Shown: positions 6,248 to 12,245 of the stretch, in pieces
Layout of the letters: each line of letters starts with the position of its first letter
How positions within the stretch are numbered: position 1 is the stretch's first letter
Origin: JBAYHA01 sp964605975
Lineage (GTDB): Bacteria > Patescibacteriota > Patescibacteriia > UBA11705 > JABHMO01
NCBI GenBank assembly: GCA_964605975.1
Contig: CAZSER010000019.1
Span: 1-12,245 of the forward strand
Reading direction: 5' to 3'
DNA: 12,245 nt
Program-made: the position numbers and the translations under genes
The notes under the pieces: generated by a model
What the model saw: only the letters and a program-made list of their open reading frames with translations
Told to the model about the DNA's origin: nothing
Databases searched by the model: none

Positions 6248-7180
6248 ATGTTTGGTTCCGAAATTTTAAAAACAATCAAAAACTGCCAAAATATAATTTT
6301 TGTTTGTCATAGATATCCTGATGCCGACAGTTTAGGATCAGCCGGTGCTTTATTAAGTTGGACTGAAAGTTTGGGAAAAAAAATTTCCCTTTTTTGCAGT
6401 ACTGAATTTCCATCTAGTTTAGATTTTTTGGAATACCAAAAATATTATGATTACTTGCCCAGTTTCAAAAAAGCCGACCTTCTAATTTTTCTTGATTGTG
6501 CAGACAAAAAACAGACGGGACTATCAGAAGAAATTTTCTCTGAAAATTTCTTCAAAACAGTTAATATCGATCACCACGCAAGTAATGATCTTTTTGCTTC
6601 CTTGAATTTAGTTCAACAAAAAAGTTCCACCGCAGAAATAGTTAGTGAACTTTTCTTGCAAAATAATCTTCCTTTAAATAAAAAAATTGCCACCGGTTTA
6701 TTGGCAGGGATTATGACGGACACTGGTTTTTTTGGAAATGCCTCAACCTCCAAAAGGGCTTTGGAGATTTCTAGCAAACTTATCAATCACGGTGCGAATA
6801 TTCGTTTAATCGTCAAAAGTTTTTTGCAAAGAAATAATTTAGAATCACTTCGTCTTTGGGGACAAATTCTTTCTTCCGTTGAATACAATGAAAGACATCA
6901 GATTGTCACTGTGGTTTTACCTGCAGAAAACAATATTATGAGTGAAGTTTTTGATGGACTTTCCAATTTTTTGACCAAACTTTATGAAGCCAAAATAATT
7001 ATTGTTTTGCGCGAATTACCAAATAATGAGATAAAGGTTAGCTTGCGAACGGTTAGAGATAATCTTGACCTTAGCGCCTTGGCAAAAAAGTTTGGAGGAG
7101 GTGGCCATCGACGAGCTTCTGGATTTTCAGTCAAAGGGAAATTAAACAAAGACCAAAACAACAAATGGCAAATTATTTAA
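6248..7180 (+). CDS. DHH/DHHA1 phosphoesterase, NrnA-like (oligoribonuclease / pAp phosphatase)
   Basis: 310 aa, the usual length of NrnA-type proteins, which degrade 2-5 nt RNA oligonucleotides and often dephosphorylate pAp in the cytoplasm. The DHH domain shows all metal-binding motifs: HRYPDADSLGS (His21, Asp25, Asp27), LDCAD (Asp83), the signature IDHH (Asp108-His110) and GIMTDTGFF (Asp158). The C-terminal DHHA1 domain ends with KKFGGGGHRRASGF (281-293), the glycine-rich substrate-binding motif. It starts 6 nt after the rbfA stop with no SD, so its translation probably depends on that of rbfA. A strong terminator follows. Members of this family differ in preference among oligoRNA, pAp and cyclic dinucleotide breakdown products, so the exact substrate is not decided. 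Confidence 0.92.
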   Translation: MFGSEILKTIKNCQNIIFVCHRYPDADSLGSAGALLSWTESLGKKISLFCSTEFPSSLDFLEYQKYYDYLPSFKKADLLIFLDCADKKQTGLSEEIFSENFFKTVNIDHHASNDLFASLNLVQQKSSTAEIVSELFLQNNLPLNKKIATGLLAGIMTDTGFFGNASTSKRALEISSKLINHGANIRLIVKSFLQRNNLESLRLWGQILSSVEYNERHQIVTVVLPAENNIMSEVFDGLSNFLTKLYEAKIIIVLRELPNNEIKVSLRTVRDNLDLSALAKKFGGGGHRRASGFSVKGKLNKDQNNKWQII

Positions 7181-7201
7181 AATTAAAAAGACAAAAAGAA
7201 A

Positions 7202-7225
7202 AAAACGCCTAGTGAAAGGCGTTTT
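7202..7225. terminator. Bidirectional terminator between convergent operons
   Basis: AAAACGCCT (7202-7210) and AGGCGTTTT (7217-7225) form a 9-bp stem with the loop AGTGAA. The A-rich left flank and T-rich right flank let it act on both strands. It ends rbfA-nrnA on the plus strand, and the minus-strand stop TGA (7227-7225) touches the stem base. Confidence 0.88.
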
Positions 7226-7677
7226 CAATTATTTATAAACCTGTAAATTAAAACGGTCGGAGCAAGTAAGTTTTCTTCCGGGAACTGCCATTCAAAATCA
7301 CTTAGAATTTCCGCATTACCTTGAATCAAACTAGTAAAACAGTCCTTTTCATTTCGCAAAGAAGGGTACCGTTCCTGTACATAATCGCAAACGGAGAAAA
7401 ATGACCAATAAAAATTATCCACTCGAAAAAACAGCTCCCCACTTTCACCTCTCAACGACAACTGTACTTGATCTTTATCAATTGAAAAGATATCTGATAA
7501 ACAATCATTGATCTTTTCATCACCACCTCTTTGAGTAAAAATTTGTTTGGAAACAATCGGTTGATCAACTTGATCAACAGTCTCAACTCGAACAAAAAAA
7601 TCATCAGGCACCGCATAGAGACAAACAGGTGTCATCAAAAAAAAGATTGTTGCTCCCAAAAACAGTTTTGCTTTCAT
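7225..7677 (-). CDS. Secreted hypothetical protein, 150 aa
   Basis: A signal peptide is plain: MKAKLFLGATIFFLMTPVCLYA with Lys residues, a hydrophobic core and likely cleavage after YA at residue 22. The Cys at 19 does not sit in a good lipobox, so a lipoprotein is less likely. The mature part of about 128 aa is mixed polar and aromatic, with Cys59, Cys97 and Cys112, and no family I recognise. It starts with a strong SD (AAGGAGGAG, about 4 nt before the ATG) that overlaps the stop codon of the metallophosphoesterase 10 nt upstream. The two are therefore co-transcribed and probably coupled. Being exported while its partner looks cytoplasmic makes the pairing unusual. Role unknown. Confidence 0.85.
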   Translation of the reverse strand: MKAKLFLGATIFFLMTPVCLYAVPDDFFVRVETVDQVDQPIVSKQIFTQRGGDEKINDCLSDIFSIDKDQVQLSLRGESGELFFRVDNFYWSFFSVCDYVQERYPSLRNEKDCFTSLIQGNAEILSDFEWQFPEENLLAPTVLIYRFINN

Positions 7678-7687
7678 TTACTCCTCC

Positions 7688-8527
7688 TTAAACAAAAGTG
7701 AAGATTGTTGGTTGTTCCCTGCCACTAACATTGTAAACGGTTTTATCAAAAACTTGATGCTCTTCATTTCGATGGGTATGACCAACAAAACCACCAAGAA
7801 CACGACTGTTTCGATAATGTTCTGCCAAAGCTGAACTCCCCATCCGCCAATTTCGATAATTAAACTCCTCCGTAGAAGAGTTTACAAAATCTTTTGTTGG
7901 CACGAAGTGCGACAACAAAACAATATCACTATTTTGGGCCTTTTTGAAACCAGAACAAAAACAGTCGGTAGACAAGAAAGAACCATATTTTGCATACTCT
8001 TTTTCTTTGAAGGACTGTCTGTGAAGCAAATCGTATCGGGTTTTGACTTCAATTGGTGAGTTTGGGAAAGTTGTAACTTCTCCCGTAAAAGGCTCCCATA
8101 AAGAACCATCACTCCAACCAATCGAACCGACAAAAGAAACTCCCCGAAAAGAAAAATGATTTTCATCCTGCAAATTAATTAAACGAAATTTCCGACATAA
8201 ACTAGAAAATTCATGCAAAGCTTCCAGTTTGGTTACTCTACCAAAACATTCCAAATCATTATTTCCAGGTAAAACAACTACCCTAGCAAAAGGTAGATCT
8301 TCTAACAGTTTTAATACTTCTAACAATCTTTGTCTATTTTTGCTCGGTTCATTCGGCAATGGTTCAATTAAATCTCCTAGAAAAAAAAGAATATCTGCCC
8401 AAGCATTTTTTTGTAATTTTTTGATTCTTTCTTCATGAGAAAGATTAAAAGAATCCTTACCTAAATGCCAATCAGAGGTCATTGTGATAGAAAAATTACC
8501 GGGGAAATAACCTTTACATAATTTCAT
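7688..8527 (-). CDS. Calcineurin-like metallophosphoesterase
   Basis: 279 aa from ATG 8527. An in-frame TTG at 8554 would add 9 residues, but AGGAG lies 7 nt before 8527 and the predicted transcription start (about 8560) leaves almost no leader for the TTG. The dinuclear-metal motifs appear in order: SDWHLG (Asp19, His21), FLGDLIE (Asp52), PGNND (88-91), LLSH (His207) and VGHTHR (His250, His252). The position usually held by the catalytic His of GNHD is Asn90 here, as GNND; some relatives have GNCD. These enzymes hydrolyse phosphomono- or diesters (nucleotides, cyclic nucleotides, nucleic acids, lipid precursors); the substrate cannot be read from the sequence. There is a long insert (about 135-200) between the GNND and SH motifs. 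No signal peptide, so probably cytoplasmic. First gene of an operon with the secreted protein. Confidence 0.9.
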   Translation of the reverse strand: MKLCKGYFPGNFSITMTSDWHLGKDSFNLSHEERIKKLQKNAWADILFFLGDLIEPLPNEPSKNRQRLLEVLKLLEDLPFARVVVLPGNNDLECFGRVTKLEALHEFSSLCRKFRLINLQDENHFSFRGVSFVGSIGWSDGSLWEPFTGEVTTFPNSPIEVKTRYDLLHRQSFKEKEYAKYGSFLSTDCFCSGFKKAQNSDIVLLSHFVPTKDFVNSSTEEFNYRNWRMGSSALAEHYRNSRVLGGFVGHTHRNEEHQVFDKTVYNVSGREQPTIFTFV

Positions 8528-8566
8528 AGATTTTCTCCTTGTTTTATTTTTCAAAGAACCTTACTT

Positions 8567-8595
8567 TATTTATCCTATTTTTTAAAAAATGTCAA
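8567..8595 (-). promoter_or_regulatory. Promoter of the metallophosphoesterase operon
   Basis: On the minus strand TTGACA (8595-8590, perfect), a 17-nt spacer and TAAATA (8572-8567). It lies just after the gyrA terminator and gives a leader of about 33 nt that carries the AGGAG site. Confidence 0.6.
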
Positions 8596-8599
8596 TAAT

Positions 8600-8645
8600 A
8601 AATAAACAAAAAATGCGCCAGTTAAAGCGCATTTTTTGTTTATTT
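8600..8645 (-). terminator. gyrA terminator, 19-bp perfect hairpin
   Basis: Bases 8600-8618 and 8627-8645 are perfect reverse complements with an 8-nt loop; the core is ATGCGC/GCGCAT flanked by A and T tracts. On the minus strand it reads GCGCATTTTTTG after the loop. The upstream arm includes the gyrA TAA (8642-8640) and its last codon. The A/T flanks are symmetric, so it could also stop plus-strand transcription. Confidence 0.88.
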
Positions 8646-11150
8646 TTCCATTGTTTCGGATTCACTATTTTCAACCATCGAAAAGGAAGCTATACTATCT
8701 TTTTCCGCCTTAAAACGCATTAATCTTATTCCCTGAGTATCCCTCCCTAAGATTGAAACCGATTTAAAAGGCATTCTAATCATTTGTCCCGCCTTGGAGA
8801 TAACCAATAAATCTTGGATTTCTCCTTCATCAGAACTCACAATAATTCCTCTAACCATCCGCCCCGTCTTTGCAGAAATTTTCAAAGTTCTAATACCACT
8901 TCCCCCACGATTTTGAACTTTATACTGTTTTAGTTCTGTTCTTTTGCCAAAACCATTTTCGGCAATACAGAAAACTTGTAAATCTTCTTCTTTTTTGGGA
9001 TCAATGACATCCATACCAATAACAATATCACCCGACTTTAATCTAATTCCACGCACACCACTAGCAGATCGACCCATATCACGTACATCTTTTTCTGAAA
9101 AACGAATCGACTGCCCTTTACTAGTCATCATCATTACTTCATTATTACCGTCAGTCGCCTTGACCCAACGAAGACGATCTGAATTTTTTAACTTTATAGC
9201 AATTAAACCATTACGACGAACATTGGCAAAATCTTCAATCGGAGTTTTTTTCACCGTTCCAGCTTCAGTTGCCATCATTAAAAATTTTATCTTGCCAACA
9301 TCAACCAAAGGCAAAACGGTAGTCACTTTTTCATCAGGTCCAAGTTGGAGAAAGTTTACCAAAGCTTGACCTTTACTTGTTCTAGAACCAAGTGGTGCAT
9401 CATAGGCTTTAAGTTGAAAAACTCGTCCTCGACTGGTAAAAAAAAGTAAATTATTATGAGTCATCGTCGTGAAAAGCTCATCAACCTCATCTTCTTCCTT
9501 GGTTGTTAAACCAATCACCCCCTTACCTCCTCTTTTTTGGACTTTAAAAGTATCCAATGGCAATCTTTTAATATATCCATCCTTGGTGATAATTACCAAA
9601 GTCAATTCGTTGGGGACTAAATCTTCTTGACTAAACTCTCCAACAGGAGATTTGATAATTTTTGTTTTTCTTTCATCACCAAACTTTTCTTTTAATCCAC
9701 CAACCTCATCACCAATTACCTTTAAAATCTTTTTTTCGGATGATAATAAATCTTTAAGTTCTTTGATCAATTTCTGTTTTTCTTTTAACTCTTCATCAAT
9801 TTTTAATCTTTCCAAATTAGCCAAGTTCTGTAAACGCATTTCCAAAATAGCCACCGTTTGCACCTCCGTAAACTTAAAGTTTTTCATCAAATTAGACTTG
9901 GCAGTTTCGCGATCCTTTGATTTTTTGATAGTCGAAATAACGGCATCAATTTTATCAATAGCCTTACTTAAACCTTCCAAAATATGAGCTCTTTCTTCTG
10001 CCTTTCTAAGCTCATATTCGGCTCTTTTTCTAACAACATGTCGACGATGCCCCAAATAACATTCTAAAATATCTTTTAAATTCATTACTTTGGGCTGAAT
10101 TCCATCAGCCAAGGCCAACATATTAACATCAAAATTGGATTGTAGTTGTGTAAGTTTAAAAAGACGATTCAAAACTTTTTTGGGATAAGCATCTTTTTTT
10201 AATTCAATAACCACTCGAACGCCCTCTCTTGCCGACTCATCACGAACATCCTTGATTCCTTCTAACTTTTTATCTTTTACCAACTCCGCGATTTTTTCTA
10301 ACAACGAAGCTTTATTTACCTGATATGGAATCTCCGAAATTATTATTTTGTAATGTTCACCTTTTTCTTCTACAATTTCCGTTTTTCCTCGCATAACAAT
10401 CTTTCCGCGTCCGGTACTATAAGCCTTTTTAATTTCTTCAATATCATAAATAATTCCTCCGGTAGGGAAATCGGGCCCTTTGACAAAATCTATCAATTCC
10501 TCAACTTGACATTCAGGATTTTCAATTAAATATAAAATTGCATCACAAATTTCCGTCAAATTATGCGGGGGGATTTTGGTCGCCATACCAACAGCAATAC
10601 CAACACTACCATTCAAAAGAAGATGTGGTAATTTGGCAGGTAAAACTAGTGGTTCTTTTTGTGTCCCATCATAGTTAGGGATAAATTCAATCGTTTCTTT
10701 GTCCAAATCGCTTAAAAGCTCCTCTGAAATCGATCTTAATTTTGCCTCAGTATAACGCATCGCAGCCGCACGATCTCCATCCATTGATCCGAAATTACCT
10801 TGACCATTAACTAACATATAGCGCATATTGAAATCTTGCGCCATACGCACCATTGCCTCGTAAACACTGGAATCTCCATGCGGATGATACTTACCTAACA
10901 CCTCACCGACGACGGTGGCTGATTTTCTAAATTTTGCATTGGCCTTTAACCCAATATCCCACATGGCATACAAAATTCTTCGATGCACTGGTTTTAAACC
11001 ATCTCTAGCATCGGGCAAAGCACGCTGAACAATAACACTCATGGCATAATCAATATAACTTGATTCCATCTCATCAATAATGGAAACTTCATCAAATTTT
11101 TCTTCCACGGGAATAGCTTGACTGTCCACTAATTTTTTCTTTCTATCCAT
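8640..11150 (-). CDS. gyrA: DNA gyrase subunit A
   Basis: 836 aa, full length. GyrA is the breakage-reunion subunit of gyrase and introduces negative supercoils with GyrB. Seen: the N-terminal SSYIDYAMSVIVQRALPDARDGLKPVHRR, the quinolone region with GKYHPHGDSSVYEAMVRMAQ (residues 87-105; Ser94 and Glu98 match E. coli positions 83 and 87), and the catalytic tyrosine in RAAAMRYTEAKL (Arg132-Tyr133). A coiled-coil tower follows (about 370-480), then a beta-pinwheel C-terminal domain with the GyrA box QKRGGKG (538-544) and a related blade QNRGGSG (746-752). The GyrA box argues for gyrase rather than topoisomerase IV. The tail after the pinwheel is short and acidic. No SD is found in the 24 nt between the ATG and the run of Ns, so the upstream control region is missing or the gene is leaderless. 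gyrB is not in the window. Confidence 0.97.
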   Translation of the reverse strand: MDRKKKLVDSQAIPVEEKFDEVSIIDEMESSYIDYAMSVIVQRALPDARDGLKPVHRRILYAMWDIGLKANAKFRKSATVVGEVLGKYHPHGDSSVYEAMVRMAQDFNMRYMLVNGQGNFGSMDGDRAAAMRYTEAKLRSISEELLSDLDKETIEFIPNYDGTQKEPLVLPAKLPHLLLNGSVGIAVGMATKIPPHNLTEICDAILYLIENPECQVEELIDFVKGPDFPTGGIIYDIEEIKKAYSTGRGKIVMRGKTEIVEEKGEHYKIIISEIPYQVNKASLLEKIAELVKDKKLEGIKDVRDESAREGVRVVIELKKDAYPKKVLNRLFKLTQLQSNFDVNMLALADGIQPKVMNLKDILECYLGHRRHVVRKRAEYELRKAEERAHILEGLSKAIDKIDAVISTIKKSKDRETAKSNLMKNFKFTEVQTVAILEMRLQNLANLERLKIDEELKEKQKLIKELKDLLSSEKKILKVIGDEVGGLKEKFGDERKTKIIKSPVGEFSQEDLVPNELTLVIITKDGYIKRLPLDTFKVQKRGGKGVIGLTTKEEDEVDELFTTMTHNNLLFFTSRGRVFQLKAYDAPLGSRTSKGQALVNFLQLGPDEKVTTVLPLVDVGKIKFLMMATEAGTVKKTPIEDFANVRRNGLIAIKLKNSDRLRWVKATDGNNEVMMMTSKGQSIRFSEKDVRDMGRSASGVRGIRLKSGDIVIGMDVIDPKKEEDLQVFCIAENGFGKRTELKQYKVQNRGGSGIRTLKISAKTGRMVRGIIVSSDEGEIQDLLVISKAGQMIRMPFKSVSILGRDTQGIRLMRFKAEKDSIASFSMVENSESETMEK

Positions 11151-11174
11151 AATTTATAATATGATAATAGATAA

Positions 11175-11184
11175 NNNNNNNNNN
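11175..11184. other. Assembly gap (10 Ns)
   Basis: Ten Ns lie 24 bases upstream of the gyrA start codon and 24 bases downstream of the end of the membrane protein gene. This looks like a scaffold join; the true missing length is unknown, and any gyrA promoter or leader would fall here. Confidence 0.99.
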
Positions 11185-11208
11185 AAACTCCAAAACTACA
11201 TTAAATTT

Positions 11209-11562
11209 TTAGTTGTTAGTTGATAAAACTTCTGAAAGTTCTTTTGGTTTCTCGTTTTTATCTAAAAAAACTTCAACTTCACTTTCTTCAATAGCCTCAA
11301 CAGTAATGTCCTGTTTACCCTTTACTAAATTATCATTAACTTCTTCAACCGTTTTACTCATGGAATCTTTGAACGAGCCGAAAACATTTTGCATCTCTTC
11401 TATAATGTCTTTCTTCTCATTACTCCCGGCTTCTCTATTTATTTTGTTAAAATTATAACGGACAGAAAAAGCCCAACCCCCAAAAATTATCAGCCCCGCA
11501 ATAAAAACACAAATCCATAAAGTTAAATAATGATTATTGTTGTTTTTTTCTTGATTATCCAT
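11209..11562 (-). CDS. Single-pass membrane protein with charged helical tail, 117 aa
   Basis: Unrecognised. A short Asn-rich polar N-terminus (MDNQEKNNNN) is followed by one strong membrane helix at about residues 12-34, TLWICVFIAGLIIFGGWAF at its core. After it comes a basic-aromatic stretch (VRYNFNKINR). The rest, about 75 residues, is hydrophilic, acidic and probably helical or coiled coil (KKDIIEEMQNVFGSFKDSMSKTV), ending in a likely disordered tail. The positive residues just after the helix favour a cytoplasmic C-terminus. It starts 10 nt after the stop of the metallo-beta-lactamase gene, with no SD, so both probably share a transcript. Whether the transcript continues into gyrA cannot be told because of the Ns. 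Function unknown; a membrane-tethered adaptor is only a guess. Confidence 0.8.
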   Translation of the reverse strand: MDNQEKNNNNHYLTLWICVFIAGLIIFGGWAFSVRYNFNKINREAGSNEKKDIIEEMQNVFGSFKDSMSKTVEEVNDNLVKGKQDITVEAIEESEVEVFLDKNEKPKELSEVLSTNN

Positions 11563-11572
11563 ATTTTTTATT

Positions 11573-12232
11573 TTAATTTTTTTCCAAAATAATCAACTTT
11601 ACCTCATCTACTGGTAAATCGCGACTGCTTATTTTGAGTTTTGGCAAAACTTCGACTTTTCCGCCCATTTCTTTTTTAAATTTTTCAACTGAATCCAGTT
11701 CCATATTTAAACCATCAATTGCATAATGCATAGGGATAACAATTCTTGGTTCAATTTGTCTAACAACGGCAGAAGCCTTAGCTGAATCCAAAGTCCACTT
11801 ACCACCAATTGGAACAAAAAGAATATCCACTTCACCAATTTTTTCTAATTGATTATCCGATAAAACTGTTCCTAAATCTCCTAAATGTAACAGTTTTATT
11901 CCTCCCATATTAAAATGAAACATCACCGATTTTCCTAACTCAGCACCATGTTTATCATCATGATAAGAACCAATCCCCGTTGCAAAAATATTTTTGATTT
12001 CATATTCTCCTGGTCGATCAATAACCACTGGCAAGCTTTCATTTTGACCAGAAACAGCCGGAAAGTTATTATGATCATCATGATCATGACTAATAGAAAC
12101 AAGATCAGCTTCCATCTTGGGAACTTTTAACCCGATAGAACTGGAAAACGGATCAGTAATCAAAGAGACATTAACATTATTGATTTTTTCTTCAATTTTG
12201 AAACAGGACTGACCATACCAAGTAATATTCAT
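11573..12232 (-). CDS. Metallo-beta-lactamase fold hydrolase, UlaG/UPF0173-like
   Basis: 219 aa. The compact form of the metallo-beta-lactamase fold (COG2220 type). It begins MNITWYGQSCFKIE, typical of this branch. The metal ligands are all present: SHDHDDHN (His49, His51, Asp53, His54), HLGDLG (His116, Asp119) and PMHY (His169), so an active dinuclear hydrolase is likely. Family members include UlaG (ascorbate-6-phosphate lactonase) and many proteins of unknown substrate, so the reaction here is not known; this is not evidence for antibiotic resistance. No signal peptide, hence cytoplasmic. Only 13 bases upstream are visible and they contain just a weak AAAAAGAT site, so promoter and upstream neighbours are outside the window. 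The membrane protein gene follows 10 nt downstream. Confidence 0.92.
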   Translation of the reverse strand: MNITWYGQSCFKIEEKINNVNVSLITDPFSSSIGLKVPKMEADLVSISHDHDDHNNFPAVSGQNESLPVVIDRPGEYEIKNIFATGIGSYHDDKHGAELGKSVMFHFNMGGIKLLHLGDLGTVLSDNQLEKIGEVDILFVPIGGKWTLDSAKASAVVRQIEPRIVIPMHYAIDGLNMELDSVEKFKKEMGGKVEVLPKLKISSRDLPVDEVKLIILEKN

Positions 12233-12245
12233 ATCTTTTTATTTT

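Noticed and set aside
8528..8554. TTG at 8554 as start of the metallophosphoesterase
   Set aside because: No SD precedes it, it lies next to the predicted transcription start, and an AGGAG site is well placed for ATG 8527.
8944..9369. A plus-strand open frame of 141 codons within gyrA
   Set aside because: It is the antisense shadow of the gyrase pinwheel domain with no SD or promoter.
12071..12090. Repetitive near-palindromic ATGATCATC pattern that looks like an operator
   Set aside because: It encodes the HDHDDH metal motif of the beta-lactamase-fold protein; the repetition follows from alternating His and Asp codons.
1..12245. CRISPR array, tRNA, transposase or toxin-antitoxin module
   Set aside because: I saw no spaced direct repeats, no cloverleaf with CCA-end signature, and no recognisable transposase. 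The two unknown gene pairs lack toxin or antitoxin fold signatures that I can point to.
1..12245. Alternative genetic code (UGA as Gly), found in some Patescibacteria
   Set aside because: UGA ends the 114-aa and 150-aa genes at sensible positions, directly coupled to the next start or a terminator, and no conserved protein needs readthrough.

Overview
The window is AT-rich bacterial DNA using the standard code: TGA ends two of its genes and is not read through. It looks like a compact genome of the Patescibacteria/CPR type. The clues are a Mur ligase whose usual N-terminal domain is replaced by a short hydrophobic segment, single-copy housekeeping genes split among short unrelated operons, and half of the genes lacking a recognisable Shine-Dalgarno (SD) site. 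This placement is an inference; no rRNA is present to confirm it.

Layout. From 1 to 2510 (minus) lies the first 836 codons of rpoB, running off the left edge. It is driven by a consensus promoter (TTGACA-17-TATAAT) and preceded by a leader of about 160 nt with strong predicted folding. Divergent from it, at 2932-3090 (plus), is a 52-aa gene with its own SD and terminator. A bidirectional terminator separates it from a MurE-like peptidoglycan ligase (3135-4451, minus). Next is a translationally coupled pair of unrecognised genes (4554-5761, minus). It shares a divergent promoter region with rbfA and a DHH phosphoesterase of the NrnA family (5909-7180, plus). A second bidirectional terminator faces a two-gene minus-strand operon: a metallophosphoesterase, then a secreted protein of unknown function (7225-8527). 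gyrA (8640-11150, minus) follows, ended by a 19-bp hairpin. A run of 10 Ns (11175-11184) marks an assembly gap directly upstream of gyrA. Beyond it are a single-pass membrane protein with a charged helical tail and a metallo-beta-lactamase-fold hydrolase (11209-12232, minus).

The recognised genes cover transcription (rpoB), DNA topology (gyrA), 30S maturation (rbfA), small-RNA/nucleotide turnover (nrnA-like) and cell wall synthesis (murE-like). The unrecognised genes sit between them in self-contained units, each with a promoter, strong SDs and a terminator. No CRISPR array, tRNA, rRNA, insertion sequence or phage gene was seen. The points most worth following are the rpoB leader, the 52-aa gene, the coupled unknown pair with two Cys half-motifs, the metallophosphoesterase/secreted-protein operon, and the split between SD-bearing and SD-less genes.
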